Assembly: GCF_022814865.1 (NCBI RefSeq)
Contig: NZ_JAKVRD010000001.1
Span: forward strand, 1 to 64,000
DNA from: Shimia aestuarii
GTDB taxonomy: Bacteria; Pseudomonadota; Alphaproteobacteria; Rhodobacterales; Rhodobacteraceae
DNA length: 64,000 nt
Direction: 5' to 3'
Part shown: positions 39,616 through 49,819 of the stretch, in pieces
Position numbering within the stretch: position 1 is the stretch's first letter
How the letters are laid out: every line of letters begins with the position of its first letter
The notes under the pieces: model-generated
What the model saw: the letters and a program-made list of their open reading frames with translations, nothing else
Databases searched by the model: none
Told to the model about the DNA's origin: nothing
Position numbers and translations under genes: made by a program

Positions 39616-41376
39616 ATGCCTGCAACGATCTCCCGCTCCGACTATGCCGCCATGTTCGGCCCCACCACCGGCGACCGCCTGCGCCTCGCCGATACAGAGC
39701 TCGTGATCGAGGTCGAACGCGATCTGACCGCGGAACGCGCCGGGGCTGCGGCCACGGGCGGCAGCGGCGACAACGCGCTCCTCTATGGCGAAGAGGTCAA
39801 ATTCGGCGGTGGCAAGGTGATCCGCGACGGCATGGGCCAATCGCAGGTGACACGCGCCGACGGGGCCGTCGATACGGTCATCACCAATGCGCTCATCGTC
39901 GACCATACCGGCATCTACAAGGCCGACGTGGGCCTGCGCGACGGGCGCATCGCCAAGATCGGCAAAGCGGGCAACCCCGATACGCAACCAGGTGTCGACA
40001 TCATCGTTGGCCCCGGCACCGAGGCCATCGCCGGCGAGGGCAAGATCCTGACCGCCGGCGGCTTCGATAGCCATATCCACTTCATCTGCCCACAACAGAT
40101 CGAAGACGCGCTGCATTCTGGCCTGACGACGATGCTCGGCGGCGGCACCGGCCCGGCCCATGGCACGCTCGCAACAACCTGCACACCGGGCTCTTGGCAT
40201 CTTGGCCGGATGCTGCAGTCCGCTGACGCCTTCCCGATGAACCTCGCCTTCGCGGGCAAAGGCAACGCCTCGCTGCCCGCCGCACTCGAGGAACAGATCC
40301 TCGGCGGCGCCTGCGCCCTGAAGCTGCACGAGGATTGGGGCACCACGCCTGCCGCCATCGATTGTTGCCTGTCGGTCGCCGATGCCTGGGACGTGCAGGT
40401 AATGATCCACACCGATACGCTCAATGAGTCCGGCTTTGTCGAAAACACCGTTGCCGCCATGAAGGGCCGCACGATCCACGCCTTCCATACCGAGGGTGCG
40501 GGCGGTGGCCACGCCCCCGACATCATCAAGATCTGCGGCGAGGAACACGTCCTGCCCTCCTCGACCAACCCGACCCGCCCGTTTACCGTGAACACGGTCG
40601 ACGAACATCTCGATATGCTCATGGTCTGCCACCACCTCGACAAGTCCATCCCCGAGGATGTCGCCTTTGCCGAGAGCCGCATCCGCCGCGAAACCATCGC
40701 CGCCGAGGATATCCTGCACGACATGGGTGCGTTCTCGATCATCGCCTCAGATAGTCAGGCCATGGGACGGGTGGGCGAAGTGTTGATCCGCACCTGGCAG
40801 ACCGCCGACAAGATGAAGAAACAACGCGGTCGCCTAGCCGAAGAAACCGGCGACAATGACAATTTCCGCGTCCGCCGCTACATCGCGAAATATACGATCA
40901 ACCCCGCCATCGCGCATGGCATCGGCCACGAGATCGGCTCTATCGAGGAAGGCAAACGCGCCGACCTCGTGCTCTGGAACCCAGCCTTCTTTGGCGTGAA
41001 GCCCGAGATGGTCCTGATCGGCGGATCCATCGTCGCGGCACAGATGGGCGATCCCAACGCCTCGATCCCGACACCCCAGCCCGTCTACTCCCGCCCCATG
41101 TTCGGCGCCTATGGCCGCTCGGTCGAGAATTCAGCCGTAACCTTCGTCTCCGAGGCCGCCCACGCCGACCGGATCGGTGATGCCCTTGGCCTCGCCAAGA
41201 CGACAATCCCGGTCAAGAACACCCGCAATATCGGCAAGTCCGCGCTCAAGCTCAACGACGCCACACCCGAGATCGAGGTGCACCCCGAAACCTATGAAGT
41301 GCGTGCAGATGGCGAGTTGCTCACCTGCCAACCCGCCGAAGTCTTGCCCATGGCGCAGCGCTACTTCCTGTTCTGA
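39616..41376 (+). CDS. ureC: Urease alpha subunit
   Basis: The 586-residue catalytic subunit hydrolysing urea to ammonia and carbamate. The dinickel site is visible: HIH in FDSHIHF (H153, H155), carbamylated Lys in ALKLHEDWG (K236), H265, H291, and the Asp in ASDSQAMG; the mobile flap has MVCHHLD (C338, H339, H340). Between DLTAERAG and [11 protein letters not shown] it carries an insertion of about 18 residues ([13 protein letters not shown] region) that enterobacterial UreC lacks. Everything needed for activity is present. Confidence 0.97.
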   Translation: MPATISRSDYAAMFGPTTGDRLRLADTELVIEVERDLTAERAGAAATGGSGDNALLYGEEVKFGGGKVIRDGMGQSQVTRADGAVDTVITNALIVDHTGIYKADVGLRDGRIAKIGKAGNPDTQPGVDIIVGPGTEAIAGEGKILTAGGFDSHIHFICPQQIEDALHSGLTTMLGGGTGPAHGTLATTCTPGSWHLGRMLQSADAFPMNLAFAGKGNASLPAALEEQILGGACALKLHEDWGTTPAAIDCCLSVADAWDVQVMIHTDTLNESGFVENTVAAMKGRTIHAFHTEGAGGGHAPDIIKICGEEHVLPSSTNPTRPFTVNTVDEHLDMLMVCHHLDKSIPEDVAFAESRIRRETIAAEDILHDMGAFSIIASDSQAMGRVGEVLIRTWQTADKMKKQRGRLAEETGDNDNFRVRRYIAKYTINPAIAHGIGHEIGSIEEGKRADLVLWNPAFFGVKPEMVLIGGSIVAAQMGDPNASIPTPQPVYSRPMFGAYGRSVENSAVTFVSEAAHADRIGDALGLAKTTIPVKNTRNIGKSALKLNDATPEIEVHPETYEVRADGELLTCQPAEVLPMAQRYFLF

Positions 41377-41392
41377 AACTGCCCGAAATTCA

Positions 41393-41407
41393 TGCTGCAA
41401 TGCAGCA
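41393..41407 (+). promoter_or_regulatory. Palindrome upstream of DUF1127 gene (PhaR-like site)
   Basis: TGCTGCA-A-TGCAGCA, perfect 7-bp arms with one-base spacer. It contains CTGC-N3-GCAG, the binding pattern described for the PHA regulator PhaR of Paracoccus denitrificans. It lies 17 bp after ureC and about 100 bp before the DUF1127 gene, in a 132-bp spacer, and may mark an internal promoter. Confidence 0.45.
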
Positions 41408-41508
41408 CACGCAAGGTGGCCATGAGAGATCAACACTAGTAAAGTCAACAATGATGACCCATTATCAAAGCCAAGGGAGGACCAACTTGAGACATATCGA
41501 GGGTCCAA

Positions 41509-41733
41509 ATGGCACATACAGCACTTCACATCGGCGACAGCAGTGCGCTTCTTCACAAAATCGCTGCTCCGTTCAACGCGATCGGCAAAGCGATGATCCG
41601 CCTCGCGGAATCGAACTCGCGCATGCAGGAAGTCAACTATCTCAACGGCTTGACCGACGCCGAGCTCAACAAGCGCGGCATCAAGCGCAGCGAGATTGCG
41701 CATCACGTCTTCAAGGACGTCTACTACGTGTGA
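41509..41733 (+). CDS. DUF1127 small protein
   Basis: A 74-residue protein with the C-terminal DUF1127 (YjiS-like) helix: LNGLTDAELNKRGIKRSEIA followed by HHVFKDVYYV. Arg/Lys-rich DUF1127 proteins have been linked to RNA handling and to phosphate/carbon metabolism in other alphaproteobacteria. Its position between ureC and ureE is unusual. GAGGG six bases upstream supports the ATG at 41509. Confidence 0.85.
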   Translation: MAHTALHIGDSSALLHKIAAPFNAIGKAMIRLAESNSRMQEVNYLNGLTDAELNKRGIKRSEIAHHVFKDVYYV

Positions 41734-41752
41734 TCCGCACGGGAGGTGCCGC

Positions 41753-42259
41753 ATGAGCACCTCCCTGCTGACCGCCCGCGCCTATCATGGCCATAGCCAT
41801 GGCACAGTGACCGGAAAGGTCGCGCTGACCTACGAAGACCGTTTCCTGCGCCGCAAGGTGCTTCAGACAACAGATGGCCGGTCGCTTCTCGTCGACCTGC
41901 CGAAGACAACCTCGCTCGATCATGGCGGGGTGCTCGTTCTCGAAGAAGGTGGCGAAATCGAAGTCATCGCCGCGCCCGAGCCGCTTCTCTCCATCACTTC
42001 GGACACCCTGACCCGCATCGCCTGGCATGTCGGCAATCGCCATACCCCTTGCCAGATCGAACCGGGCCGTCTCTTGATACAACCCGATCACGTCATCCGC
42101 GAGATGCTGCGCCATCTCGGGGCCGAGGTCACGGACGTGACCGAGCCCTTCACGCCCGAGGGCGGCGCCTATGGTCACGGACGCACCCATGCGCATGAAC
42201 ACGGCCATACCCATCACCACGGCCAAGATCACGATCACGCCCGCTCCCATGAGCACTGA
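41753..42259 (+). CDS. ureE: Urease accessory protein UreE (nickel metallochaperone)
   Basis: A 168-residue nickel carrier. The start at 41753 has GGGAGG six bases upstream. The peptide-binding N-domain (VALTYEDRFLRRKVLQTTDG) is followed by the metal-binding domain with IAWHVGNRHTPCQIE, then a long His tail from about residue 143 ([21 protein letters not shown]) that buffers nickel. Overlaps ureF by 11 bases. Confidence 0.96.
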   Translation: MSTSLLTARAYHGHSHGTVTGKVALTYEDRFLRRKVLQTTDGRSLLVDLPKTTSLDHGGVLVLEEGGEIEVIAAPEPLLSITSDTLTRIAWHVGNRHTPCQIEPGRLLIQPDHVIREMLRHLGAEVTDVTEPFTPEGGAYGHGRTHAHEHGHTHHHGQDHDHARSHEH

Positions 42260-42893
42260 TCCGATCCTGACCCTGACGCAATGGCTGTCGCCCGCCTACC
42301 CGGTGGGCGCCTTCAGCTATAGTCACGGACTGGAAGCCACGGTGCAGGACGGCACGGTGCAGGACGCCGCTTCTTTTCGCGGCTGGCTCTCGGATGTCCT
42401 GACCCACGGCGCGGGACGCAATGATGCGATCCTCCTCGCGGCCGCATGGCACAGCCGCGACACTGAAACCCTGCAAGAGATTGACGATTGGGCCCGTGCC
42501 CTTGCGCCGTCTTCGGAACGTCTTCTCGAAACGGATCAACAAGGCGGTGCCTTTAGCCGCACCACGGCAGAGGTCTATTCCCATGACCTACCTGCCCTCG
42601 CCTACCCGGTCGCCGTTGGCCGCGCCGCCGCGCTCGAGGGGCTGCCCCTGGCCGAGACCGCACGTCTTTTCCTGCATGCTTTCGCCGCGAACCTGACCTC
42701 CGCCGCGATCCGCCTCGTGCCCTTGGGCCAGACTGAGGGTCAACAGGTGCTGCATAGCCTGACCCCACTCTGCCGCGAGATCGCCGACCGCGCCATCACC
42801 CAAACCCTCGACGATCTCGGCAGCGCCTGTTTCGCCGCCGACATCGCGTCGATGACCCACGAAACTCAATATTCGAGGCTTTTCCGCTCATGA
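42249..42893 (+). CDS. ureF: Urease accessory protein UreF
   Basis: A 214-residue all-helical protein that gates UreG GTPase activity. Start [20 protein letters not shown] inside the end of ureE; then [17 protein letters not shown], a family signature, and [20 protein letters not shown]. Overlaps ureG by four bases (ATGA). Confidence 0.95.
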   Translation: MSTDPILTLTQWLSPAYPVGAFSYSHGLEATVQDGTVQDAASFRGWLSDVLTHGAGRNDAILLAAAWHSRDTETLQEIDDWARALAPSSERLLETDQQGGAFSRTTAEVYSHDLPALAYPVAVGRAAALEGLPLAETARLFLHAFAANLTSAAIRLVPLGQTEGQQVLHSLTPLCREIADRAITQTLDDLGSACFAADIASMTHETQYSRLFRS

Positions 42894-43546
42894 CCTCTCC
42901 CAATGGACCTCTTCGCATCGGCATCGGCGGCCCTGTTGGCGCTGGCAAGACGACCCTGACCGCCAATCTCTGCCGCGCCCTGCGCGATCGGCTTTCTATC
43001 GCCGTGGTCACCAATGATATCTACACCCGCGAAGACGCAGAGGCGCTCATGCGCGCCCAAGCCCTGCCGCTCGATCGGATCAAGGGCGTGGAAACCGGCG
43101 GCTGCCCGCATACCGCGATCCGCGAAGACGCCTCGATCAACCTCGCAGCCATCGCCGAATTGAACGCCGATTTTCCCGACCTCGACATCGTTCTCGTCGA
43201 ATCCGGTGGCGACAACCTCTCGGCAACCTTCTCGCCCGAGCTGGCCGACTTGACGCTCTACGTGATCGACGTCGCCGCCGGAGAGGAAATCCCCCGCAAG
43301 GGCGGCCCGGCGATTACCAAATCCGATATCCTCATCATCAACAAAACCGACCTCGCGCCCTATGTCGGGGCCTCTCTCGAGGTGATGGACCGTGACGCCG
43401 CAAAGATGCGCGGCGACCGTCCCTATGTCTTCACCAACCTCAAGACGGGCGCCGGACTCGACGCGATCTTGCCTCTGATCGGCGCCATTGGCGGCATCCC
43501 GGAACTGCTCGAAAACAAAGAGCAATCCCAACCGCTCGACGCCTAA
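42890..43546 (+). CDS. ureG: Urease accessory GTPase UreG
   Basis: A 218-residue SIMIBI GTPase that powers nickel insertion. P-loop [15 protein letters not shown] (about 9-23), metal-binding [13 protein letters not shown] (CPH motif), switch [20 protein letters not shown] and NKTD guanine-specificity motif in [14 protein letters not shown]. Last gene of the urease operon, followed by a terminator. Confidence 0.97.
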   Translation: MTSPNGPLRIGIGGPVGAGKTTLTANLCRALRDRLSIAVVTNDIYTREDAEALMRAQALPLDRIKGVETGGCPHTAIREDASINLAAIAELNADFPDLDIVLVESGGDNLSATFSPELADLTLYVIDVAAGEEIPRKGGPAITKSDILIINKTDLAPYVGASLEVMDRDAAKMRGDRPYVFTNLKTGAGLDAILPLIGAIGGIPELLENKEQSQPLDA

Positions 43547-43550
43547 GACC

Positions 43551-43570
43551 ATGCCAGTAGGGCATTTTTT
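43551..43570 (+). terminator. Terminator of the urease operon
   Basis: ATGCC-AGTAG-GGCAT stem with a following TTTTT run, four bases after the ureG stop. Confidence 0.8.
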
Positions 43571-43688
43571 GCCCGAGCCTTCCTCCGCGACCAAATACCG
43601 AAAAATACGGACTATTCAGAAAGCGCCAGCTTGGCTAGGCTACCTCTCGATACGGAAAAGAAACCAATCCGTGCAATGGGAGGAAATT

Positions 43689-44705
43689 ATGATGAACCTT
43701 ATGGGTAAGGCCGCAGTCGCGGCCCTTGCATTTGGCTTTGCAAGTGAAGCCGTGGCGACGGAATGGAATGCCTCGGTCTGGGGCAAGCGCCGCGCCTTTA
43801 CCGAACACGTTGAGAAACTGGCCGAACTGGTCGCCGAAAAAACCGGTGGTGAGTTCACCATCAACATCAGCTACGGCGGCCTGTCCAAGCCAAAAGAGAA
43901 CCTCGACGGTATCTCCATCGGGGCCTTTGAAATGGCTCAGTTCTGCGCCGGCTATCACCGCGACAAGAACCGTGTTGTGACCGTGCTTGAACTGCCCTTC
44001 CTTGGCGTGAATACCCTCGCCGAAGAAGTCGCCGTTTCCGGCGCCGTCTACGCCCACCCGGCCGCTGCCGAAGAAATGGCCCAGTGGAACGCCAAGCTTC
44101 TGATGACCTCGCCCATGCCGCAGTATAACCTTGTCGGCACAGGCGATCCGCGCGACACGCTGGCCAAGATGGACGGCATGCGTGTGCGCGCCACCGGCGG
44201 TATCGGCCAAGCGTTTGAGGCCGTGGGCGGTGTCCCGACCTCTGTGCCTGCCCCCGAAGCCTATCAGGCGATGGAATCCGGCGTTGTCGATACTGTCGCC
44301 TTCGCCCAACACGCGCACCTGAGCTTTGGCACCATCAATCAGGCCGACTGGTGGACCGCGAACCTCAACCCCGGCACCGTGAACTGCCCTGTGGTCGTCA
44401 ACACCGACGCCTATGAGGCCCTCTCGGACGCCGAGCGCGAAGCCCTCGATAGCTCGATCCCCGAAGCCCTCGACCACTACCTCGCCAACTACGGCAAACT
44501 GCTCGAGAAATGGGATACGGTCCTGGCCGAGAAGGGCGTCGAAAAAGTGACGCTCTCCGAAGAGGAGCTTTCCAAGTTCCGCGCCACGGCCGCCGATCCG
44601 ATCCGCGAAAAGTGGATTGCCGATATGACGGCACAGGGCCTTCCGGGCCAGGAGCTCTATGATCTGGTCATGAGCACCCTCGAAGAAACCCGCGCAGGCA
44701 ACTGA
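43689..44705 (+). CDS. TRAP transporter substrate-binding protein (DctP family)
   Basis: A 338-residue periplasmic receptor. GGGAGG precedes paired ATGs at 43689 and 43692. Signal peptide MNLMGKAAVAALAFGFASEA-VA, then TEWNASVWGKRRAF. DctP marks are GLSKPKENLDGISIGAFEMA, DGMRVRATGGIGQAFEAVGG and APEAYQAMESGVVDTVAFAQ with the Arg that salts a carboxylate ligand (R in MRVRATG). The ligand is an organic anion of unknown identity. It is followed by a hairpin before the membrane-subunit genes. Confidence 0.9.
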   Translation: MMNLMGKAAVAALAFGFASEAVATEWNASVWGKRRAFTEHVEKLAELVAEKTGGEFTINISYGGLSKPKENLDGISIGAFEMAQFCAGYHRDKNRVVTVLELPFLGVNTLAEEVAVSGAVYAHPAAAEEMAQWNAKLLMTSPMPQYNLVGTGDPRDTLAKMDGMRVRATGGIGQAFEAVGGVPTSVPAPEAYQAMESGVVDTVAFAQHAHLSFGTINQADWWTANLNPGTVNCPVVVNTDAYEALSDAEREALDSSIPEALDHYLANYGKLLEKWDTVLAEKGVEKVTLSEEELSKFRATAADPIREKWIADMTAQGLPGQELYDLVMSTLEETRAGN

Positions 44706-44717
44706 TCTGCGCGCTGC

Positions 44718-44752
44718 GCGCCCTCCTTCCCCGTGAAGGAGGGCGCTTTTTT
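44718..44752 (+). terminator. Strong hairpin between TRAP receptor and membrane genes
   Basis: A 12-bp stem GCGCCCTCCTTC / GAAGGAGGGCGC with CCCGT loop followed by TTTTTT. Placed inside the TRAP operon it would make the receptor more abundant than the permease. Confidence 0.9.
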
Positions 44753-44781
44753 GTCCCTACCTGACATGATTGGGGGTATGC

Positions 44782-45414
44782 ATGGCAGGCGCCTCACCCG
44801 TCCTCGAAGATGGCTCGATCCTAAGCCGCATCGACCGGTCCCTACTGACACTTGAACGCTTCTTTGCTCTGATCGCTGGAATCGCGGTCTTCTCGCTGAT
44901 GCTCTTCGCAGTGCGCTCCGTCGGTGGGCGCATCTTCTTCGAAGCGCCGCTTTCGGGCTATGTCGACTGGATCGAGCAACTCATGCCCTTTGTCGCCATT
45001 CTCGCCGTCTCCTACGCCCAGCGCGACGGCACCCATATCCGCATGGATCTCCTCGTCGAAAACCTGCGCGGGCGTGCGCTCTGGTTCTTCGAACTGGTGA
45101 CCGTGACCGCGATTTTCTTGCTGATCCTGCTCCTGATCTGGGGAAGCTGGTCGCATTTCGACCGCTCCTTCGATTTCTCGCGCCCTTTGTGGAGCCGCGA
45201 TAGCTCGACCGACATCGCCCTGCCGCTCTGGCCTGCGAAACTCGTGGTACCATTGGCGTTTTCCGTGCTCGGCCTGCGCCTGTTGATCCAGATTTACGGC
45301 TATGGCCGCGCCCTCATCCTCGGGTTGGAAAAGCCCGTCGCCGTGCCCATGGTGCTCGACGCCGCAGCACAGGCCGCCGCCGAGGCCGAAAGCCTCGAAG
45401 AGCAGGAGAATTAA
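44782..45414 (+). CDS. TRAP transporter small membrane subunit (DctQ family)
   Basis: A 210-residue protein with four helices: LERFFALIAGIAVFSLMLFA, then WIEQLMPFVAILAVSYAQRD-GTHIRMDLL, the DctQ signature, VTVTAIFLLILLLIWGSW and KLVVPLAFSVLGLRLLIQI. ATG at 44782 follows GGGGGT. Three bases separate it from the large subunit. Confidence 0.9.
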   Translation: MAGASPVLEDGSILSRIDRSLLTLERFFALIAGIAVFSLMLFAVRSVGGRIFFEAPLSGYVDWIEQLMPFVAILAVSYAQRDGTHIRMDLLVENLRGRALWFFELVTVTAIFLLILLLIWGSWSHFDRSFDFSRPLWSRDSSTDIALPLWPAKLVVPLAFSVLGLRLLIQIYGYGRALILGLEKPVAVPMVLDAAAQAAAEAESLEEQEN

Positions 45415-45417
45415 GAC

Positions 45418-46821
45418 ATGGACTCGATCGAAATCGGTCTCTGGGTCACCGCTGGCCTGCTCGTCATGGTCGTCATCGGCATGCGCGTCGCCTTTGCCGC
45501 TGCGCTTGCAGGTATGGTCGGCCTGATCCTCATCTTCTGGTCCAAGAAGAACTTCGCCATGGACCAATTCGACTGGGCCCTCACCGTCGCCGCAAAACAG
45601 GCCGGCACCGTGCCCCATTCCAAGGTCGCCTCGCATACGCTGAGCCTGATCCCGACCTTCATCCTGATCGGCTACCTCGCCTATTACGCAGGCCTCACCA
45701 AGGCCCTGTTCGAGGCCGCCAAACGCTGGCTTGCATGGCTTCCGGGCGGCCTCGCCGTCTCGACCGTCTTCGCCACCGCGGGCTTTGCCGCCGTCTCTGG
45801 CGCCTCCGTCGCGACCGCTGCGGTCTTTGCCCGTATCGCCATCCCCGAGATGCTGAAGATCGGCTATAACAAGCAATTCGCCGCCGGGGTCGTCGCTGCG
45901 GGCGGCACGCTCGCCTCGCTGATCCCGCCTTCGGCCATCCTCGTGATCTATGCCATCATCGTCGAACAGGACGTCGGCAAGCTCCTGCTCGCGGGCTTCG
46001 TCCCCGGCGCCTTTTCCGCCGTGGTCTACGGCACGTTAATCGTCGGCATCGCCCTGATCTTCAAGAATGTCGGCCCTCCGGTCACGGGCTTTACATGGCG
46101 CGAACGCTTCGCCGCCCTGCCGCCCGCCCTGCCGATCCTCGCCGTGGTGATCATCATCATCTTCTTCGTCTACAACCCCTTCGGCGAAAAGGCCTGGGGC
46201 ACGCCCACTGAGGGCGGCGCGATCGGCGCCTTCATCGTCTTCTGCATGGCGCTCTGGCGTGGTATGCGCTGGCCACAACTCAAGATGGCCCTGCTGGAAA
46301 CCGCCAAGCTCACCGTGATGATCTTCACGATCATCTGGGGCGTGCTGATCTATGTGCGGTTCCTCGGGTTTGCAGACCTGCCAGGCGCGTTTTCCGACTG
46401 GATCACCTCGCTGCACTATTCGCCGATGACGATCCTGATCTGCATCCTCTTGGGCTATGCCGTGCTCGGCATGTTCATGGACGCGATCGGCATGCTGCTG
46501 TTGACCCTGCCCGTCGTCTATCCGGCGGTGATGGCGCTCAATGGCGGCGAATACGTGACAGCCGCCGATAGCGCCTTCGGCATGAACGGCACCATGTGCG
46601 CGATCTGGTTCGGTATCCTCGTGGTCAAAATGGCCGAGTTCTGCCTCATCACGCCCCCCATCGGCCTCAACTGCTTCGTGGTCGCAGGCGTGCGCGATGA
46701 CCTTTCGGTACAGGACGTCTTCAAAGGCGTGACCCCTTTCTTCGTCGCCGACGCCCTCACCATCGCAGGCCTCATCGCCTTCCCACAAATCGTGCTCTGG
46801 CTGCCATCCTTGGCGTCTTGA
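45418..46821 (+). CDS. TRAP transporter large membrane subunit (DctM family)
   Basis: A 467-residue permease with about 12-13 helices. Marks: VVIGMRVAFAAALAGMVGLI, GFAAVSGASVATAAVFARIA, GVVAAGGTLASLIPPSAILV (the conserved GT.G.LIPPS motif) and CLITPPIGLNCFVVAGV near the end. Forms the Na+-driven translocation unit with DctQ. Confidence 0.93.
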   Translation: MDSIEIGLWVTAGLLVMVVIGMRVAFAAALAGMVGLILIFWSKKNFAMDQFDWALTVAAKQAGTVPHSKVASHTLSLIPTFILIGYLAYYAGLTKALFEAAKRWLAWLPGGLAVSTVFATAGFAAVSGASVATAAVFARIAIPEMLKIGYNKQFAAGVVAAGGTLASLIPPSAILVIYAIIVEQDVGKLLLAGFVPGAFSAVVYGTLIVGIALIFKNVGPPVTGFTWRERFAALPPALPILAVVIIIIFFVYNPFGEKAWGTPTEGGAIGAFIVFCMALWRGMRWPQLKMALLETAKLTVMIFTIIWGVLIYVRFLGFADLPGAFSDWITSLHYSPMTILICILLGYAVLGMFMDAIGMLLLTLPVVYPAVMALNGGEYVTAADSAFGMNGTMCAIWFGILVVKMAEFCLITPPIGLNCFVVAGVRDDLSVQDVFKGVTPFFVADALTIAGLIAFPQIVLWLPSLAS

Positions 46822-46844
46822 ACAAGCAACCCCGTCACCCTGAC

Positions 46845-46877
46845 AAGAGCCGCGGCCTCTCGTGCTGCGGCTCTTTT
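46845..46877 (+). terminator. Terminator of the TRAP operon
   Basis: AAGAGCCGC / GCGGCTCTT stem with TT following, 23 bp after the stop. Confidence 0.85.
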
Positions 46878-46959
46878 CGTCAAAAGGCACCCTCGCGCCC
46901 CACTCTCGCCAAATTCCCCTGCTTCATTTGCCGGGTATCAAGAATGTTAGAGAGTAGTC

Positions 46960-47637
46960 ATGAGTGAACCAGTGGCCGTGCTCGTCGATGGTGACAATCT
47001 GAATGCGAAATACGCGGGCGCGATCCTCGCCATCGCCCGCAAGCATGGAACCCCGACCGTCATCCGCACCTATCTCGACGCCCAGCGCAACGACGCCTGG
47101 CACGAGGCCCCCGCGTTCCGCGTGATCCACGCTGGCACCGGTAAGAACGCGGCAGACCTCTTGCTCGCGCTCGACGCGATGGAGATCCTCCTCACCCAGC
47201 ACATCATGAACTTCGTCATCGCGTCATCCGATGGCGACTTCGCTCACCTCGCCCAACGCCTGCGCGAACATCAGGCCAAGGTGATCACGGCCGGAGAGGC
47301 CAAGGCCCCCGCCCCCTTCCGGGCAAGCGGACATCACTTCGTCGAACTTGGCCCGCGCCCAACGGTCCAACTTGTCGAACCTGGCACCAAGTCCCACACT
47401 GATCTCGACCTTAGAATCCGCTCGATGATCGCCGCCCATAGCACCGGCGGCAAGGGAATGCGCATGACCGACCTCGCTCGCGAAATGCACCGCAAGCACG
47501 GTATCAAGATCAGCTCCTCCCCAGAAAAGACATGGCGTGCCTATCTTCTAGCACGCCCCGCCCTCTTCGAACTCGATCCGCGCGGCCCCGAGGCCATGGC
47601 CCGTTTCCGCCCCGAAGGATTCGCCGCCGTCGCCTGA
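46960..47637 (+). CDS. NYN-domain (LabA/DUF88) protein with C-terminal OST-HTH/LOTUS domain
   Basis: A 225-residue PIN-like ribonuclease candidate. The N-terminal NYN domain has AVLVDGDNLNAKYAG (Asp residues 10 and 12), KNAADLLLALDAMEIL and FVIASSDGDFAHLAQRLREH, which together supply the acidic metal site. A second, shorter domain from about residue 145 (RSMIAAHSTGGKGMRMTDLA to ELDPRGPEAMARFRPEG) fits the OST-HTH/LOTUS RNA-binding fold. It likely cleaves or handles RNA. Stands alone between the TRAP terminator and a family B repeat. Confidence 0.85.
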   Translation: MSEPVAVLVDGDNLNAKYAGAILAIARKHGTPTVIRTYLDAQRNDAWHEAPAFRVIHAGTGKNAADLLLALDAMEILLTQHIMNFVIASSDGDFAHLAQRLREHQAKVITAGEAKAPAPFRASGHHFVELGPRPTVQLVEPGTKSHTDLDLRIRSMIAAHSTGGKGMRMTDLAREMHRKHGIKISSSPEKTWRAYLLARPALFELDPRGPEAMARFRPEGFAAVA

Positions 47638-47650
47638 CATCCTGCTGCCC

Positions 47651-47692
47651 CCCTTCTTCTCTGCCAAATACTCCCGCCGGAGGCGTCGGACG
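47651..47692. repeat. Dispersed repeat family B, copy 2
   Basis: CCTTCTTCTCTGCCAAATAC then TCCCGCCGGAGGCGTCGGACG, 14 bp after the NYN gene. It matches copy 3 except at a few positions over more than 35 bases. Confidence 0.85.
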
Positions 47693-47763
47693 TGTCAGCC
47701 GGGCAGGCCCTTTTCGATTTCCACGACTGGACTCTCGACGGACCGAGCCTCTAACGTCCGCGC

Positions 47764-49026
<1,263 letters not shown>

Positions 49027-49042
49027 CCCCATACGCCCCCCG

Positions 49043-49085
49043 CCCTTCTTCTCTGTCCAAATACTCCCGCCGGAGGCGTCCGACG
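49043..49085. repeat. Dispersed repeat family B, copy 3
   Basis: CCTTCTTCTCTGTCCAAATA then CTCCCGCCGGAGGCGTCCGACG, 16 bp after the SulP gene and about 60 bp before bioM. Confidence 0.85.
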
Positions 49086-49144
49086 CTTCAACCGCCGCCG
49101 TCCTTGGTGTATGAGCGCCTCAACGAAGCATCTGGACCCGCACC

Positions 49145-49819
49145 ATGATCGAGATCGAAACCGTCCGCCTCGCCTATGGCGACCGCACCGTGCTGCACGA
49201 TATCTCGCTGTCCCTGACCGAGCGCCGCATCGGCATCATCGGCGCCAACGGCTCGGGAAAATCCTCCTTCGCGCGGCTCCTGAATGGCCTCGTCCTGCCG
49301 AGTTCCGGCAGCGTCCGTATCGACGGTCTCGACACGCGCGCCAAGGGCAAAGAGGTGCGCCGCAAGGTCGGCTTCGTGTTTCAAAACCCTGACAACCAGA
49401 TCGTTTTTCCAACCGTCGCCGAAGACCTCGCCTTCGGAATGAAGAACCTGCGGCTGCCCAAGGACGAGATCGCCCGCAAGACCGACGCCATCCTCGCGCG
49501 CTACGACCTGAGCGACCTGCGCGACCACCCCGCCCATCTCCTCTCTGGCGGCCAGAAACAGCTTCTGGCGATCTCCGGCGTCCTCGTCATGGACCCGGCC
49601 TATCTCGTGCTGGACGAACCCACGACGCTGCTTGACCTGCGCAACACCCGCCGCATCGCCGCGGCGCTCGAGGCACTTGCACAAACGGTGATCCTCGCCA
49701 CCCATGATCTCGACCTGCTCGAAGGCTTTGACCGCGTGCTTGTCTTTGACGAGGGGCGCATCGTCGCCGACGACACCCCCGCCGCCGCTCTGCCGTTCTA
49801 TGTGGAGCGCATGGCCTGA
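49145..49819 (+). CDS. bioM: Biotin ECF transporter ATPase
   Basis: A 224-residue CbiO-type ATPase: Walker [19 protein letters not shown] (about 33-50), Q-loop [20 protein letters not shown], signature [15 protein letters not shown] and Walker [14 protein letters not shown]. The IVFPTV groove is typical of ECF ATPases. It energises BioY-mediated biotin uptake. Overlaps the T-component gene by one base. Confidence 0.92.
   Translation: MIEIETVRLAYGDRTVLHDISLSLTERRIGIIGANGSGKSSFARLLNGLVLPSSGSVRIDGLDTRAKGKEVRRKVGFVFQNPDNQIVFPTVAEDLAFGMKNLRLPKDEIARKTDAILARYDLSDLRDHPAHLLSGGQKQLLAISGVLVMDPAYLVLDEPTTLLDLRNTRRIAAALEALAQTVILATHDLDLLEGFDRVLVFDEGRIVADDTPAAALPFYVERMA

Noticed and set aside
42171-42248. 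Longer UreF start
   Set aside because: The upstream residues are a frame-shifted reading of the UreE His tail; the family start is the ATG at 42249.
49027-49144. BioR or BirA operator before bioM
   Set aside because: No TTATnTATAA-like or BirA-like palindrome; only a family B repeat is there.
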